Source of the DNA: Diphasiastrum complanatum
Taxonomy: Eukaryota > Streptophyta > Lycopodiopsida > Lycopodiales > Lycopodiaceae
Reading direction: 5' to 3'
Assembly (NCBI GenBank): GCA_029204225.1
Contig: CM055101.1
Location: 34,973,683 to 35,037,682 of the forward strand
DNA length: 64,000 bases
Below are positions 12,313 through 23,741 of this stretch, piece after piece. The position numbers and the translations under genes were made by a program. Below the pieces are notes generated by a model, which searched no databases, had not been told where the DNA came from, and worked only from the letters and a program-made list of their open reading frames with translations. Position 1 is the stretch's first letter. Each line of letters starts with the position of its first letter.

Positions 12313-12659
12313 ATGCTACATCCACATCATGAATAGAGGATTTGGAATAATCCTGATGCAGATATTAGATATTATAGTGTTTGGGCTTATTAGTTTCGCC
12401 TAGAAAAAATTCCACTAATAATCTTGAGAGGACTCGGACATTCACATAGAGAATGTGCATCAGTGCATCATATGTGATAGTTATATGCATGTATAGAGAA
12501 GAAATAGTAACTTGTTGTTACTTGCATATAGGATTTGACATAATCCTAGACTTGGATACACGATACTCCAGTGCTCGAGATTATTGGTTATTCCATGTCA
12601 TTTCCGATGAGGCCAGTAGGGTAATTAATAACCTTGTGAGGCCCAAACACACTATTTGG

Positions 12660-13660
12660 AGTTAGTATATGGTTTAGGACAGTCAATGCATGTGTAGAGT
12701 ATCAATAACAATGGAATAGCATGAACTACTCTTACTTCAACTCATTTTGTCATATAGTCTGTTGCTACTATGATATATCTGGCTTGATTATATATACTTG
12801 AGAAATGGGGCCTTGATTATATTGTCATAGGATGAATAAGACCAATATAATCAAGGCCCCATTTCTCAAATGGTGCTTTTGCTAAAACTGGAGTGAAGCC
12901 TCATAGCTTTGTTTTGTAGGATGACATGCACGTTGACAAACATCACAAAACTGTATATATTTTTCAGTATCCTTATAAAGCATAGGCCACCAACATCCTA
13001 ATTGTAAAATCTTATGAATAGTGATATCAGATTAAAAATGTCCTCCTCCCATTCCATCATGTGAAAACATGACCAGATCAAGTACTTCATATGGTAGGAT
13101 GCATCTTATCAGAATATCATCAATTGTGATGTCTATACATTTGACCAGCAATCAATTGATAAGGTTGTGCCTTTACAATCAACTGTCGTTGTTGAACTTT
13201 AGACAAGGATGGATTAGGTTGTCCCATCATTAGATATTCAACAATGTATGTTGTCCATTCAAGTACTGCTTCAACATAAAATAGTGCATCATCTTCATCA
13301 TCAACTTCGGTATTAGCTGGTGCTATCTGTATTGTTGGAACATGATCTGCAAGATAATGCTATTTACCCTTCCAAACTACAGCTCGAAAATCAAATTTAG
13401 ATCATAAAAGCAACCATCTTGCAATGTGTCTCGTATTGCATGTCTTGTTCACTAGATAAAGCAAGGGCTGATAGTTAGTGTGAAATGCAAAACCATAGCC
13501 AATGCTTCACATTCTATAGTGGAATAGTTTATTTCAACGTCATTAAGTTGTCATCTAGCAAGTTGAATAAGGAAGTCTTTTTTATATTCCCTTGGCTGAG
13601 TCAGGATAAATCCAATAGTATATTTCAAAGCATCCATATGCACATGGAATTCTAATGTCC
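12660..13660 (-). pseudogene. Ty3/gypsy RNase H-integrase fragment
   Basis: Reading right to left, RNase H starts with EFHVHMDALKYTIGFILTQP (13560-13660), continues through YSTIECEALAMV and ends with RHIARWLLL. Integrase follows with its zinc-binding half CWWPMLYKDTEKY and CDVCQRACHPTKQ (about 12920-13020). The catalytic core start NGALIILVLFIHP-like and ARYIIVATDYMTK follow at 12690-12780. Several stops are present. A perfect inverted repeat (12798-12869) interrupts the core. The fragment abuts a copia RNase H at 13663, marking a junction between two elements. Confidence 0.7.
12798..12869. repeat. Perfect 27-bp inverted repeat with 18-nt loop
   Basis: The arms 12798-12824 and 12843-12869 are exact reverse complements over 27 bp (left arm begins TTGAGAAATGGGGCC). 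The 18-nt loop is at 12825-12842. The arm sequence corresponds to the conserved gypsy integrase peptide around F-E-K-W-G-L-D-Y-I, so the second arm is an inverted copy of coding sequence, not part of the original gene. Confidence 0.9.
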
Positions 13661-13662
13661 AA

Positions 13663-16330
13663 TTAAAGGCTCATAGTATAGACACAAAAACTAAGGTTTC
13701 TTTTTTCAAATTTCCAAATGATTCCAATGCCTCTTCCATCCAAATTGGTATAAAGCATGACTAACTTTAATAAGGTCATCTTCGATAAAAATCCAAAATT
13801 GGATCGGTTGGCTGCAATGTATTCTGATTCTGTTGATGGCATTGCAATGTAGGTTTGTTTTTTATTGTTCCAAGATATTGGACCATTGTTGAACATGAGG
13901 ACATAATTGATTTTCTAGTGTCGACATCGCCTGCCCAACTCCCATATTTTTAATTATGAATAGTATTGATATCGGATGAATCAACATCTCCATAGCAGAT
14001 GCAAAGGTCAATGGTAGCTCACACATATCGAAGTAATATTAAAAGAGCTTTATAGTGGATTATGTATATATTGGCTTAAGGAGCTGATGGCGTATGTGAG
14101 ATCAAGTCTCGTTGAGATCATAGCATACATGAGGATATTGATCGATATGGATACCCTTCATTTAGCCTCTCTCTCCTCATATGTTTGAGGGATTTGCTCC
14201 TTGGATAACTACAATCTTGGATCCATGGGATTATGCACAAGCTTGCAATTCAAGAAATTGAATTTCACTAATAAATCGTGGAAGTACCTTTGTTGAGTAA
14301 TGTAGAGAAGTCTTTTAATTATGTCTTTGTGGATTTGAATCCCTAGACAATAATGTGCCTCCCATATCTTCATCTCAAATTCTTGAGATAGCATCCTCTT
14401 TGTGTCCTTTGTCAGCTTGATATTGTTGCTAAACAACAACATATCATCTACATAGTGTGTGATGATGACAAATAATTGTTTGACAGCTTTGAAATAAACA
14501 TTATAGTCTGTAGAGCTTGGTTAAAATCCATGGTCAATCAGAAAGGTGTTGATTCGATGAAATCATGCTCTAGATGATTGTTTCAAACCATACAAAGCTT
14601 TATGGCGTTTGCATACCTGGTCTTCTCAACCATTGAGGATATAGCCTTGTGGCTAGATCATGTAAATGTCCTCCTCGATAACTCCATTGAGGAATGTCGT
14701 TTGACATCCATCTAGTTACCTCAAGATCAGCTACAGCAGCATATGACAGTAGCAGTCGGATGGAAGTGTGCTTGACTATTGGGGCTAAAGGGTTCTATTC
14801 GATATTGGGAACTTGTGAAAATCCCCTTGCCATGAGTCATGCTTTTCTTCTGTCGATGCTGCCATTTGCTTTGTACTTAATCTTAAAGATCCACTTGCAG
14901 TCGATCATCTTTCTGCCTACTGTCATCTTGGTGACCATCCATGTATTGTTTTTTAGCAGTGAGTTCTAATCCTTGTCCATAGCCTCTTTCCAAAGATCTG
15001 AGTCAGCCTACGATATAGCTTTCTCAATTGTGGTTGGCTCTTGAATAGAATAGTGAGCAAACTCATCAATGTATCGAACATGAACTTGAATTCTTGTCGA
15101 TCTTATGATTTCAGCTTTTGGTTGTGAAATTCGACTTTGTGTCGGCTGCTCATGAGTTGTAGCTTCTTCACAATCTCCTGAGTTTGACTGTACAGGTTGA
15201 CTGCTTGACGGGATCAAAATTGTATTTCAATACATAACAATTGTCGGGGCAGAATTCGTAGACTGCATCTGGTCCTTGATCTTCAATAAAAGTCACATCT
15301 CTGTTAGTGAATACTTTGTAGGTTTCAATGTTCAAACAGTCGATACATTCCGTTAGAGAAACAATAGCCAACAAAAACAGTTTTGAATGAATGCTCATCA
15401 AGTTTCTTTCTTTTGTCCTTTGGGACATGAGCATAGGCAGTGCATCCGAATATTCTCAAATGCTTCAATGAAGGCCTGGAGCCTGTCCAAACTTCATGAG
15501 AGGTTTTGCTATCAGGTACGCCTTTAGTAATACATCGGTTTTGCACATAAGTTGTTGTTGATACATCATGTTGCCAGAACGATTTGCGCAATGAAGCATG
15601 ATTAGTCATGCATTTGGCAGACTCGACTAAGGTCCTATTCTTCCTTTTGGACATCCCATTTGACTGTGGAAAATAGGAAGCAGCAAACTGCTATTTGATG
15701 CATGTAGCTCAAAAATAGTCTTTGAACTTGTTTGAGATGTATTCAGCACCGTTGTGGCTCCTAAGAGCTTTGATCCTTTTGCTTGTCTGCAACTCTGCAT
15801 TCTCTTTATATTCTTTGAAGAATCTGAAAGCTTCAAATTTGTGCTTCATAAAAGATACATTAGTTCTTCTAGAATAGTCATCAATAAAAGTAATAAAGAA
15901 TTTTGCACCAAGCAATGATGGTGTTTGCATTGGGCCACATATGTCAGTATGTACAATATCTAGCAAGTCTTGGATATATGTTCTTGATTTGACTTAAATG
16001 GCCTTCTTGTCTATTTTTCATACAACTTTGGCAAACAGGAGGGTCAACAATTTGATAGTCTAAGTCAAGAACTGAAGAATGCTTGTACATGTAATCATCG
16101 ACATATGATTAAGGTGGACAAGTCTATAATGCCAAATCAATTCTTAATCAACAGATGCTAAACTGCTGAATGCACAATCAGTCGTAGAACAAAAATGAGT
16201 GAGCATATAGAGACATCCTTGCCTCTTTCTGAGTGCGATAACTCTCTTGCTTTCGTCAAGAATTTTACATGAATTTGTCTCAAACTCTACCTTACGTCCT
16301 AAATCAGTAATACGACTGACCGGACAACAG
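13663..16330 (-). pseudogene. Copia pol remnant (protease region to RNase H)
   Basis: Reading right to left: a protease/GAG-pre-integrase stretch (DLGRKVEFETNSCKILDE, then WHYRLVHLNH) at 16080-16330. Integrase follows at 15325-15966 with DICGPMQTPSLLGAKFF, IDDYSRR, LRSHNGAEY and FGCTAYAHVPKDKRKKLDE. A linker with a basic RSTRIQVHVRYIDE block follows (15008-15217). Reverse transcriptase is at 14209-14970, with YVDDMLLFSN at about 14430 and YCLGIQIHKD. RNase H lies at 13663-13900 (SWNNKKQTYIAMPSTESEY). Frameshifts and stops break every domain. It is the same family as 55.0-56.8 kb. Its right end meets tandem repeats at 16463. Confidence 0.8.
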
Positions 16331-16462
16331 ATTTGTCATTAGGTTCGGGACATACAATACGTTTAATATCATTTTTTACAGTCCATTAAGGAAACTTAGT
16401 ATGACAGTACTTTCACCTTTGATTTCATGTGAGCTGTTATCACCAAGGTGAACAAATCTTTT

Positions 16463-17004
16463 GTCTGTCTACATTGTTTCACATTGAAAAACATTGCATT
16501 GTGCTAAATATGAAGTTGTACCATATTCGAAGATTGAAATAGTTGTAGTCTAGATTACAAGTCAACTTCTTTAAAAAAATGTTGAGCCATGATTTATTTC
16601 ATTCTTTGCTTTGGTGTGAAAAGCTTTTTTTTGTTGACAGAACGAACCATTCTGAAGACTTCACGGCATATAAAAATATAACGCTTTTTCAAAGTGATTC
16701 ACTTCACCATTATTGTCTGTCTACATCATTTCGCATTGAAAAACATTGCATTGTATTTAATATGAAGTTGTACCATGTTCGGAGATTGAAACTGCTATAG
16801 TCTAAATCGCAAGTCAACTTCTTTAAAAAGAAATGTTGAGCCATGATTTATTTCATAGGCTTTGCTTTGGTGTGAGAATTGTTTTTCTGTTGATGGTACA
16901 AACGTACAAACCATTGTGAAGACTTCATGACATATGAAAATAAAAGGCTTTTGCCAAAGCGATTCACTTTACTATTAATGTCTGTCTACATCGTTTCGCA
17001 TTGA
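16463..17004. repeat. Tandem repeat, ~252-265 bp unit, two copies plus start of a third
   Basis: Units begin with GTCTGTCTACAT at 16463, 16715 and 16980. Each full unit then contains TTTC(A/G)CATTGAAAAACATTGCATTGT, AAGTCAACTTCTTTAAAAA, TTGAGCCATGATTTATTTCAT and a GAAGACTTCA block in the same order. By-eye identity is roughly 80-85%. No coding function seen. Confidence 0.85.
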
Positions 17005-17097
17005 GCTCTCGAAGATTTTTTAGTATAAAAGAAGTTAGTATGATTTTGACATAATTGGACATTAAATTGGTTGCACCCCATGACCAGTCTTTCTTGA

Positions 17098-17337
17098 GTG
17101 TTTGCTATATTGTTAACACAAAAAGTTGCTTCTTTTGAATCCCGAACTCACAAAACTCGCAAAATATGTACTCGAAAAATGAAAAGGCCCGTTTCTTTGG
17201 AGCATGTTCCCACAAGTGAATGCCTCGCTGATATTCTTACTAAGCCTTTGAAAAGATTTCTTCTTTTAAGTTTAGTTCAACTCTTGGAATTGGATGAAAA
17301 TCTATGTAAAAATCTTAGAAGCTAAATTGTGAGGAGT
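17098..17337 (+). pseudogene. Copia RNase H C-terminal tail
   Basis: The frame ends with SLEHVPTSECLADILTKPLK, the conserved C-terminal copia motif (LxHVPTxxQLADILTKxL). The usual Gln before Leu is Cys here. The sequence after the stop reads TTGTGAGGAGTA, a degenerate polypurine tract, so the 3' LTR should start near 17338. The rest of the element is missing upstream, replaced by the tandem repeats. Confidence 0.7.
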
Positions 17338-17510
17338 ATTAAAATTATACAAGTTTAGCTTGATAATCTTAGGTGATATCAAAAAAGTTGTTGTAGCCAC
17401 TTGGATAGATCATATGTTTATCATCTGGACACAATGCTTACGTCATTTTGTATCATGCTTAGTCATGAAGAAAAAATTGAAACAAAATTTGGGTCTATAC
17501 ACAAGAACAC
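17338..17510 (+). repeat. Partial copia 3' LTR
   Basis: TATTAAAATTATACAAG directly follows the degenerate polypurine tract, consistent with an LTR whose starting TG has mutated to TA. It runs into the palindrome cluster at 17517, so only a fragment survives. No second copy was found in the window. Confidence 0.4.
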
Positions 17511-17516
17511 ATAGCA

Positions 17517-17985
17517 AATATCCACGCAAATATCCACGCACAATACAAAGGAGGACGCGCGGGCAAAAAAAAATTCATGTGGATATAGCCGAGGATTGGC
17601 ATGGATATACACGTGGATGTTCCACACAAATGTCTTTTTCGACAGCAGATCGGCCGGATGTCGTGAAATTCAAAATGTGTGGATTATCCACACCAAGTCC
17701 GACTACCAGCAGCCGGGCAAACCTCCGACACCCAGAGCCGAAAATAGGAATTCTAATTTCGTGTGGATAATCCACGCCATAGTAAAAACAAAATAAAAAA
17801 GGCTCGGCTTTTGCATGGATACTGCGTGGATAATTATCCACGCGTGGATTATCCACGCAAAATCCAGAGAGTTGAGGCCGTAGATACCGCGTGGATATTT
17901 TTTTTTTTATATCCATGCAGTATCCACGCGGAAAGGTCTCTGGAATTTGCATGGATTATCCACGCGTTGGATAATCCACGCAAAA
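17517..17985. repeat. Cluster of GCGTGGATAATCCACGC-type palindromes
   Basis: About ten occurrences of (G)TGGAT / ATCCA(C) half-sites occur in both orientations. They include GTGTGGATTATCCACAC (17677-17693), GTGTGGATAATCCACGC (17761-17777), the perfect 20-bp palindrome GCGTGGATAATTATCCACGC (17824-17843), an overlapping GCGTGGATTATCCACGC (17842-17858), a T-tract hairpin (17889-17918), and two more at 17949-17981. Spacers differ, so it is not a simple tandem array. It lies directly upstream of the SET gene. Confidence 0.85.
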
Positions 17986-18007
17986 TTTTTTGTCCAAAAA
18001 AAAAACA

Positions 18008-18018
18008 TTTGGCGCGAA
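18008..18018 (+). promoter_or_regulatory. Possible E2F-type site
   Basis: TTTGGCGCGAA fits the plant E2F consensus TTTSSCGC with its extension. It sits 30 bp before the putative 5'UTR donor site of the SET gene. A single match of this length is only suggestive, and gypsy primer-binding sites share the TTTGGCGC core. Confidence 0.35.
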
Positions 18019-18047
18019 CCAAAATGTGGTTTGCTCCAAAACTAGAG

Positions 18048-18232
18048 GTGAGTTTCTATTTTTGTGTTGTGTGAGAGAGAGAAAAAGAGAGTATAGATGG
18101 GAGTGAGAATGAGATGAGGATGAATGTGAGTGAGAAGGTTGATAGTGTTTAGGATTTTTAGTTCATTGATAGATGTTAATAGTATGTGTTTTGTGATCAT
18201 AAGTTTTAAGATCTTTTTTGTTTGTGATGTAG
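18048..18232 (+). other. Putative 5'UTR intron of the SET gene
   Basis: The donor is GAG|GTGAGT at 18048 and the acceptor follows TTTTTTGTTTGTGATGTAG at 18232, giving a 185-bp intron. Joining the flanks does not extend the reading frame (it gives an immediate stop), so the intron would lie in the leader. Confidence 0.5.
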
Positions 18233-18247
18233 GTTTGGATATGAAAA

Positions 18248-18775
18248 ATGAGCTTTCATTGCAAAGGATTCAAAGATCAAGTGCCTAGTGACCACTTTCC
18301 TGAGGCTGGTTTGGGCCTTTTTGCATTGAGTAGTATTGAGGTCCCTTTAAATAGTGTTGTGACATTGATGCCATATGCAGGACCTCAATACAATTGGGGT
18401 GATTGGCATGCTTTGTGTCGTCACCAATGGAGGATGCAAGTATATGGCTCGAATTCAAATGCTTGTTCTTTAGAGGAGCAACGCATGCAAGGAGGCAACA
18501 TCTCAAGGGCAAATTGTACATACATTGATGGACGTCCAGATGTGCATGGAAACATTGCTGCATATATAAATAGTTCCATTGGCCACCCTCTATTGACAAA
18601 TTGTGATTTTGAAGAACGCACCAATGGAAAAGAAGAATATTTTTGGAATGTAAAGGGCACTTATGTAATGGTCTATGCCACTAGATCTATCAGGTTTGGA
18701 GAGGAATTGTTCATCAAGTATAGTTTCAACCATCCTCTACCCAAATGTTTGAAAAAGGCAATAAGTCAAATGTGA
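18248..18775 (+). CDS. Small SET-domain protein
   Basis: The 175-residue product is essentially a lone SET domain. SET domains transfer methyl groups from S-adenosylmethionine to lysines, often on histones. The N-terminal SET motif is AGLGLFALSSIEVP (residues 20-33), followed by PYAGPQYNW. The GNIAAYINSSIGHPLLTNC block (101-119) corresponds to the N-H-S-C pseudoknot region, and VYATRSIRFGEELFIKYSF (142-160) to the final SET motif, with Tyr158 where the catalytic Tyr is expected. The N-H-S-C core is altered (INSSIGHP), so activity is uncertain. The frame is intact while all neighbours are broken. The start at 18248 is the first ATG in this frame after the putative acceptor. A degenerate copy of the gene's end lies just downstream. 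Confidence 0.75.
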   Translation: MSFHCKGFKDQVPSDHFPEAGLGLFALSSIEVPLNSVVTLMPYAGPQYNWGDWHALCRHQWRMQVYGSNSNACSLEEQRMQGGNISRANCTYIDGRPDVHGNIAAYINSSIGHPLLTNCDFEERTNGKEEYFWNVKGTYVMVYATRSIRFGEELFIKYSFNHPLPKCLKKAISQM

Positions 18776-18849
18776 AGATTTAAATTTTGTTGATATGTAG
18801 AGATGTATAATCCATGCATCTTGATTGTATTTGCTTTGTGTCATTAAAT

Positions 18850-19090
18850 ATGTCAAATGTGAGCATTATTCGTCATTTGCCTAGATTAAATGTTAGGAGC
18901 ATTATTCGTCTTTGAGTTCATTGAATGTTAACAAGTTGAAAAGACAAATTTGTCTAATAGATACATTGGTATGTTCATACTTTTTAAACTAAGAGGTAAT
19001 TTATATTCATATGCAGCATTTAGATCTATCAAGTATTGGGAGGAAATATTTATCAAGCATTGTTTCAATCTACTTCTTGTAAAGTACTAT
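18850..19090 (+). pseudogene. Degenerate partial duplicate of the SET gene 3' end
   Basis: Positions 19020-19078 align with 18682-18741, the last SET motif: AGATCTATCAAGTATTGGGAGG against AGATCTATCAGGTTTGGAGAGG, then ATCAAGCATTGTTTCAAT against ATCAAGTATAGTTTCAAC. In between, two copies of GAGCATTATTCGTC (18861 and 18898) show local duplication in the 3' region. The duplicate has no open frame. Confidence 0.6.
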
Positions 19091-19268
19091 ATCTTCCTTT
19101 AAAAGTACACTAAGAGATAATTTTCCTATTGGGTCTGATTCTCTCCAATCTAATAACATCACCTTCATGTAACCTCACTTTACATGAATCATTGAGTGAG
19201 TTCTCACATTACATTGGAACTCAATGTTCAAAAGTCAAAGATCCAAACAATTATAGTCCAAGAATATC
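19091..19268. other. Left flank of the complete copia insertion
   Basis: No gene seen. The last 5 bases before the element (19269-19273, CACAA) form the left target-site duplication. Confidence 0.4.
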
Positions 19269-19273
19269 CACAA

Positions 19274-19961
19274 TCTTAAAAGTACAGTACTAAGGACCGT
19301 AAATGGATCTTTGAATGATCCACAAGGTTGATTGTGTGCTTGTTAAATAATCTATCAGATACTAGTCATCAGAAAACAAGATCTACTTTAGTAGCTTGAT
19401 AGAAAACAAGTAGAGACAATCAAAGCATTGATCAATAACTATAATCCAACTCCACACGTGTGGAAATAAGGCTATAGTACGGCCTATAGACAGTGTTTAG
19501 AATGTGCCAAAGCTGGGTTTCATTGGAATCAAAAGCAATCACCATACAATGAGAGGAAACTCGAGTTTCTCCTTGAGGCTCCAAAAAGTTTCTATCTCCT
19601 CACTATGGAGAATGAGAATACATAGTAAAAGACACTTCCTTTGCTAAGTTAGGTGAAAATCCAGCATGTAATAAGGAAGTAGACTCAACTTTCTTGCTCT
19701 AATGTGAAAACCCTAGCCTAGATCCAAGAGTCATGCTTGATAGGTGTATGGTAGGTACAAATCTCATCATAAATTATGGTCTAGATCCTACAAAGTAGGA
19801 ATCACTACCAAATGGACACAACCACTCCTCTTGACTCGTGGGCTACTTTATGTGTGAATGTACAAGTGGCACTTTGGCCATTCAAGTAACCAACAAACAA
19901 TATTGACAAAATGTACAATATTCTACATGGCTACATTTGCCAATGTAGGCAATTTTTCACA
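19274..19961 (-). repeat. 3' LTR of the complete copia element
   Basis: 688 bp. It matches 24374-25064 along its whole length. The boundary with the polypurine tract at 19962 fixes the LTR start as TGTGAAAAATTGCC (minus strand). Confidence 0.92.
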
Positions 19962-20134
19962 CTCCTCCTCAAATCTAGCCTTGGAAATCACAATGCTTTT
20001 ATCAATAACTCCAATTGAAGATCTAAGCTTGAAAAATGAATCTTTAGGTAAAGATTTAGTAAACAAATCAACCAAGCAACTTGATGATGACACATGTTGG
20101 AGCTTGATCTCTTTGGCTTGCACTTTCTCCCTCA

Positions 20135-23100
20135 CGAAATGATGAGCAATCTCAATGTGTTTGCTCCTTGCATGGAATGTAGGATTAGTTGCAAGTGGCC
20201 TTGTATTCGGATTCTGTGGAAGATAGGGAGATGGTATCTTGCTTTTTGGAGAGCCATGATACTACTCCATCATATAGAAAGGTGGAAAAAGCACTTGTTG
20301 ATCTTCTATCCACTTTTTCACCTTTAAAATCAAAGTCACTATAGGCTCTTAAGCCAAGATTAGTCCCTCTATACAAAATGCCAAAACTCTTAGTAGATGA
20401 AATGTATCTAAGAACTCTTTTGGCCATCTTCCAATGTGAAACTAGAGGACTTTGCATGAATTGGCTTAACTTTCCAACACTATAACTAAGATCAGGTCTA
20501 ATTATAGTTAAATAGATCAAGGAGCCAATAAACCTTTTATATAATGTGATGTCCTCAAAGGATGCTTCATCACAACCAATAGATGCTTTTACATGTTGCT
20601 CCACTGGTGTCTCAATGTCTTCTTTATTCCAAATCTATCTAGGATGGATGTAGCATATTTAGATTGACAAATGAAGCTAAAATCACATCCTCTAATAACC
20701 TCTATTCCAAGAATGAAGCTTAATAGGCCGAGATCTACCATTTTAAACTCTGTTGTTAAAGCAATTTTTACATCTCTAATTCCATCTAGATCATTACCAC
20801 TCAAGATAATGTCATCTACATACAAAACAAGAATAATGATCATGCCATCATGAAATCTTATGTACAATGATGGATCATAGGCACTCATTACAAAATTGAT
20901 GGAAATGAGAAAAGAGTTTAGCCTAGAGTACCATGCTCTAGGTGTTTGCTTGAGCCCATAAAGGCTCTTCTTCAAAAAACACACCTTTCCTTCATGCTTT
21001 GCCTTGATGAAATTGAAGGTTGTAGCAAGACTAATGATCAACCTGATAGTAACAAGCTTATCCATAGGAGCAAAAGTCTCATCATAATCAATGCCTTTGG
21101 TTTGTAAAAAACATTTCGCTACAAGCCTAGCTTTATGCTTGCTTATTGATCCATCTTGATTATACTTCAATCTAAATACCCACTTGCAATCAAGAGGTTT
21201 CTTCCCTTGAAGAAGATCCACAAGATCCCAAGTATGATTCTCAATAAGAGCATCATACTCTACTTGCATAGCATCCATCCAACTTTTAGACTTACAATCA
21301 TCTTCATAGCATGTTGGCTCATCTAACATTGAAGTAAGAAAGGTGTAAGATGTGAAAGATGATGAGCCTTCCCTTTGATCACCTTGACCATCATAGGTGA
21401 GCCTCAATGGCTCGGACCTTTCCTTTGTAGATCTTCTTGGAGTTCTTGGAGTTCTTGCATCTTGAGGTGGACCCTCAAGTTCTTCTTCACTTAGAAGCTC
21501 CTCCTCCATCCTAGCATGATCCTTGGCATCAAGATGATTAGTAGCATTATCATCCAAATCACAAGCATGTGCTTCATCAAAAATAACATCCCTACTCACT
21601 ATCACCTTGCTAGTGATGGGATTGAATACTCTATAGCCTTTGCTATTCTCACCATATCCCACAAAGATGCCTTTGATGGATGTTGCATCATCCTTCCTTC
21701 TCTTATCCAAGAATTGGTGTACATAGCAAGTGGATCCAAAAACTTTGAGATCCTTGAGATTGGGCTTCTCTCCAAATAGAGCTTCAAATGGTGTGATTCC
21801 TCCAATGGCTTGGTTTGGCAATCTATTGCACAAACAGTTAGCACAAGTTATTGCTTCACCCCAAAATGGTTTGGATAGAGAAGCATCTAGCCTTAAGGCC
21901 TTAGCACACTCACAAAGAGATCTATTTCTTCTCTCACTCACTGCATTTTGTTGAGGGGTGTATGGACATGACAACTCCCTCTTTATGCCATTAGAACAAC
22001 AAAAGTCAATCATCTTATTGGAGATATTTACCTCCATTATCACTCCTTAATACCTTAATCTTGGTACTAAGTTGATTTTCTACCAAAGTCTTGAACTTTA
22101 CAAAAGAATCAAACACCATAGATTTTCTAGACAAGAGGTACATCCAAAAAAATCTAGAATAGTCATCAATGAAGATTACATAGTACTTGGCACCACCATT
22201 AGATTCATGTGAAAAGCTATGAACATCCGAATGGATGAGTTCAAGAGGAGAGCTTGATCTTGATGTAGATCTTAAAAAGGGTAGTTTGTGAGCCTTTGAG
22301 AGGCTGCATGCTTCACGTCTCTTCCCACACTTTGACAAATGCTTGGGGAGTCCAACTGCAAGCTCCTTTGCAACCATAGATTCCATGGCTTTGTAGTTGG
22401 GGTGGCCCAACCTTTTGTGCCACAGTTCCACCTTTGATAACTCCACCTTTGCCAAGTTAACACTCTCCACTGCAACATTAGCATCAAGCTTAAACAATCT
22501 ACCTTGCTTAAAGCCTTTGGCTATACATTCATCATTTCTAAGGATGGAACAAACTCCATGCTTAAATTGTACATCAAGGCCATTATCCATTAACTAGCCA
22601 ACACTAAGCAAACTCTTGGTTAACTTAGGAACATAAAGAACATTATCAATATTCATCCTTTTGGATGATCCAACATACAAGGGAATTGCTCCTATTCCAC
22701 TTATCTTACATTCTTGACTACTTGCAGTATAGATTGATCTATGTAAACCATTGTAAGAAAGTAAAGTAGAAAATATGTCCTTTTGATATGTCATGTGGGA
22801 ACTAGCCCCACTATCAATCCACAAAGAATCATCGGTGTTGCTCTTGGATGATGGTGGTTTGTTGGAAACCATCAAGGATGACTCTTCATCCTCCTCCTCC
22901 TCCTGATGTGCAATGTTGCTTTGTTTGCTCTCTTGTGCCTTCTTCTTCTTGAGAAATTCTGATGCAAAATGTCGCTTCTTTCCACAGAACAAACATTTGT
23001 ACTTGGACTTGTCTTTGATCTTGCCCTTTGAGCTTGAAGCCTCCTCCTCCTCCTTGGTCTCCTTGAAGTGTTTCTTCTTGCCATTGGTCTTGTTCTTGCC

Positions 23101-23741
23101 TTTGAATGAGAAATTAGCTTTCTCATCACCATCTTGCAGAGAAATAGCATTCATTCTTGCATTGGTATGCATCATCCTACACTCTTCAGCCACTAATACA
23201 CTGTGTAGCTTTTCTATAGTGGGCAAAGTGTCTTGGATTGCAAAGCTTTGGACCAAATTAGTGAAGTCACTCCCTAGACCATTGAGGACAATCTGAACAA
23301 GCTCACTATCTTGAATCTTCTCTCCAATGGAAGCTAACTCCCTATTGAGAGACTTGATTCTTAGCACATAAACTTGTGCACTCTCATCACTTCTCTTCAT
23401 GCTTTGCAGAATCTGATTCCTAACCATGAGAACCCTTGAAGTGTTACTAGACTCATAGAGTGATCTTAGAGATTCCCAAGCCTCTTTAGCACTGGTACAA
23501 GCTGATACTTCTCTCAGTAAAACATTGCTTACATTCATCTTCACACATTGAAGTGCAAGCCTAGATCTTCTTTTGTATTTAGCTAACTCTTGTGCACCTA
23601 GAGGTTCATCTTCCTCATCAATCAGAAACTCATAGAGATCCTGGAGCACCATGAGTGACTCCATCCTCACTTTCCAAATAGCATAATTATTAGAATTAAC
23701 CTCTCACTAGCTTCTAGAAGGTATGCTCCAGTAGATCTCAT
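20135..23741 (-). pseudogene. Copia gag-pol of the complete element, inactivated
   Basis: Gag starts at about 23741 (ATG, RSTGAYLLEASERL), with a 1-bp frameshift near 23700. Its CCHC knuckle is CLFCGKKRHFASEF, whose final Cys is Phe. The protease motif DSGASSH is intact. A TAG replaces a Gln codon at about 22592 (LLSVG*LMDNG). Integrase carries HKRLGHPNYKAM, the HSDVHSF and LRSDNGGKY blocks, and a frameshift near 22030. Reverse transcriptase keeps LYVDDIILSGND. However, about 30 residues including the first catalytic Asp motif (L-D-V-K-x-A-F-L) are missing in frame between TTFN and FIKAKHEGK near 21025. A frameshift lies at about 20600. RNase H has lost its middle between STESEYKAT and the C-terminal HARSKHIEIAHHF-like block. 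The element cannot transpose alone. Confidence 0.9.

Noticed and set aside
17575-18074. Open frames across the palindrome cluster on both strands
   Set aside because: They arise from the repeated GTGGATAATCCAC words and have no recognisable protein content.
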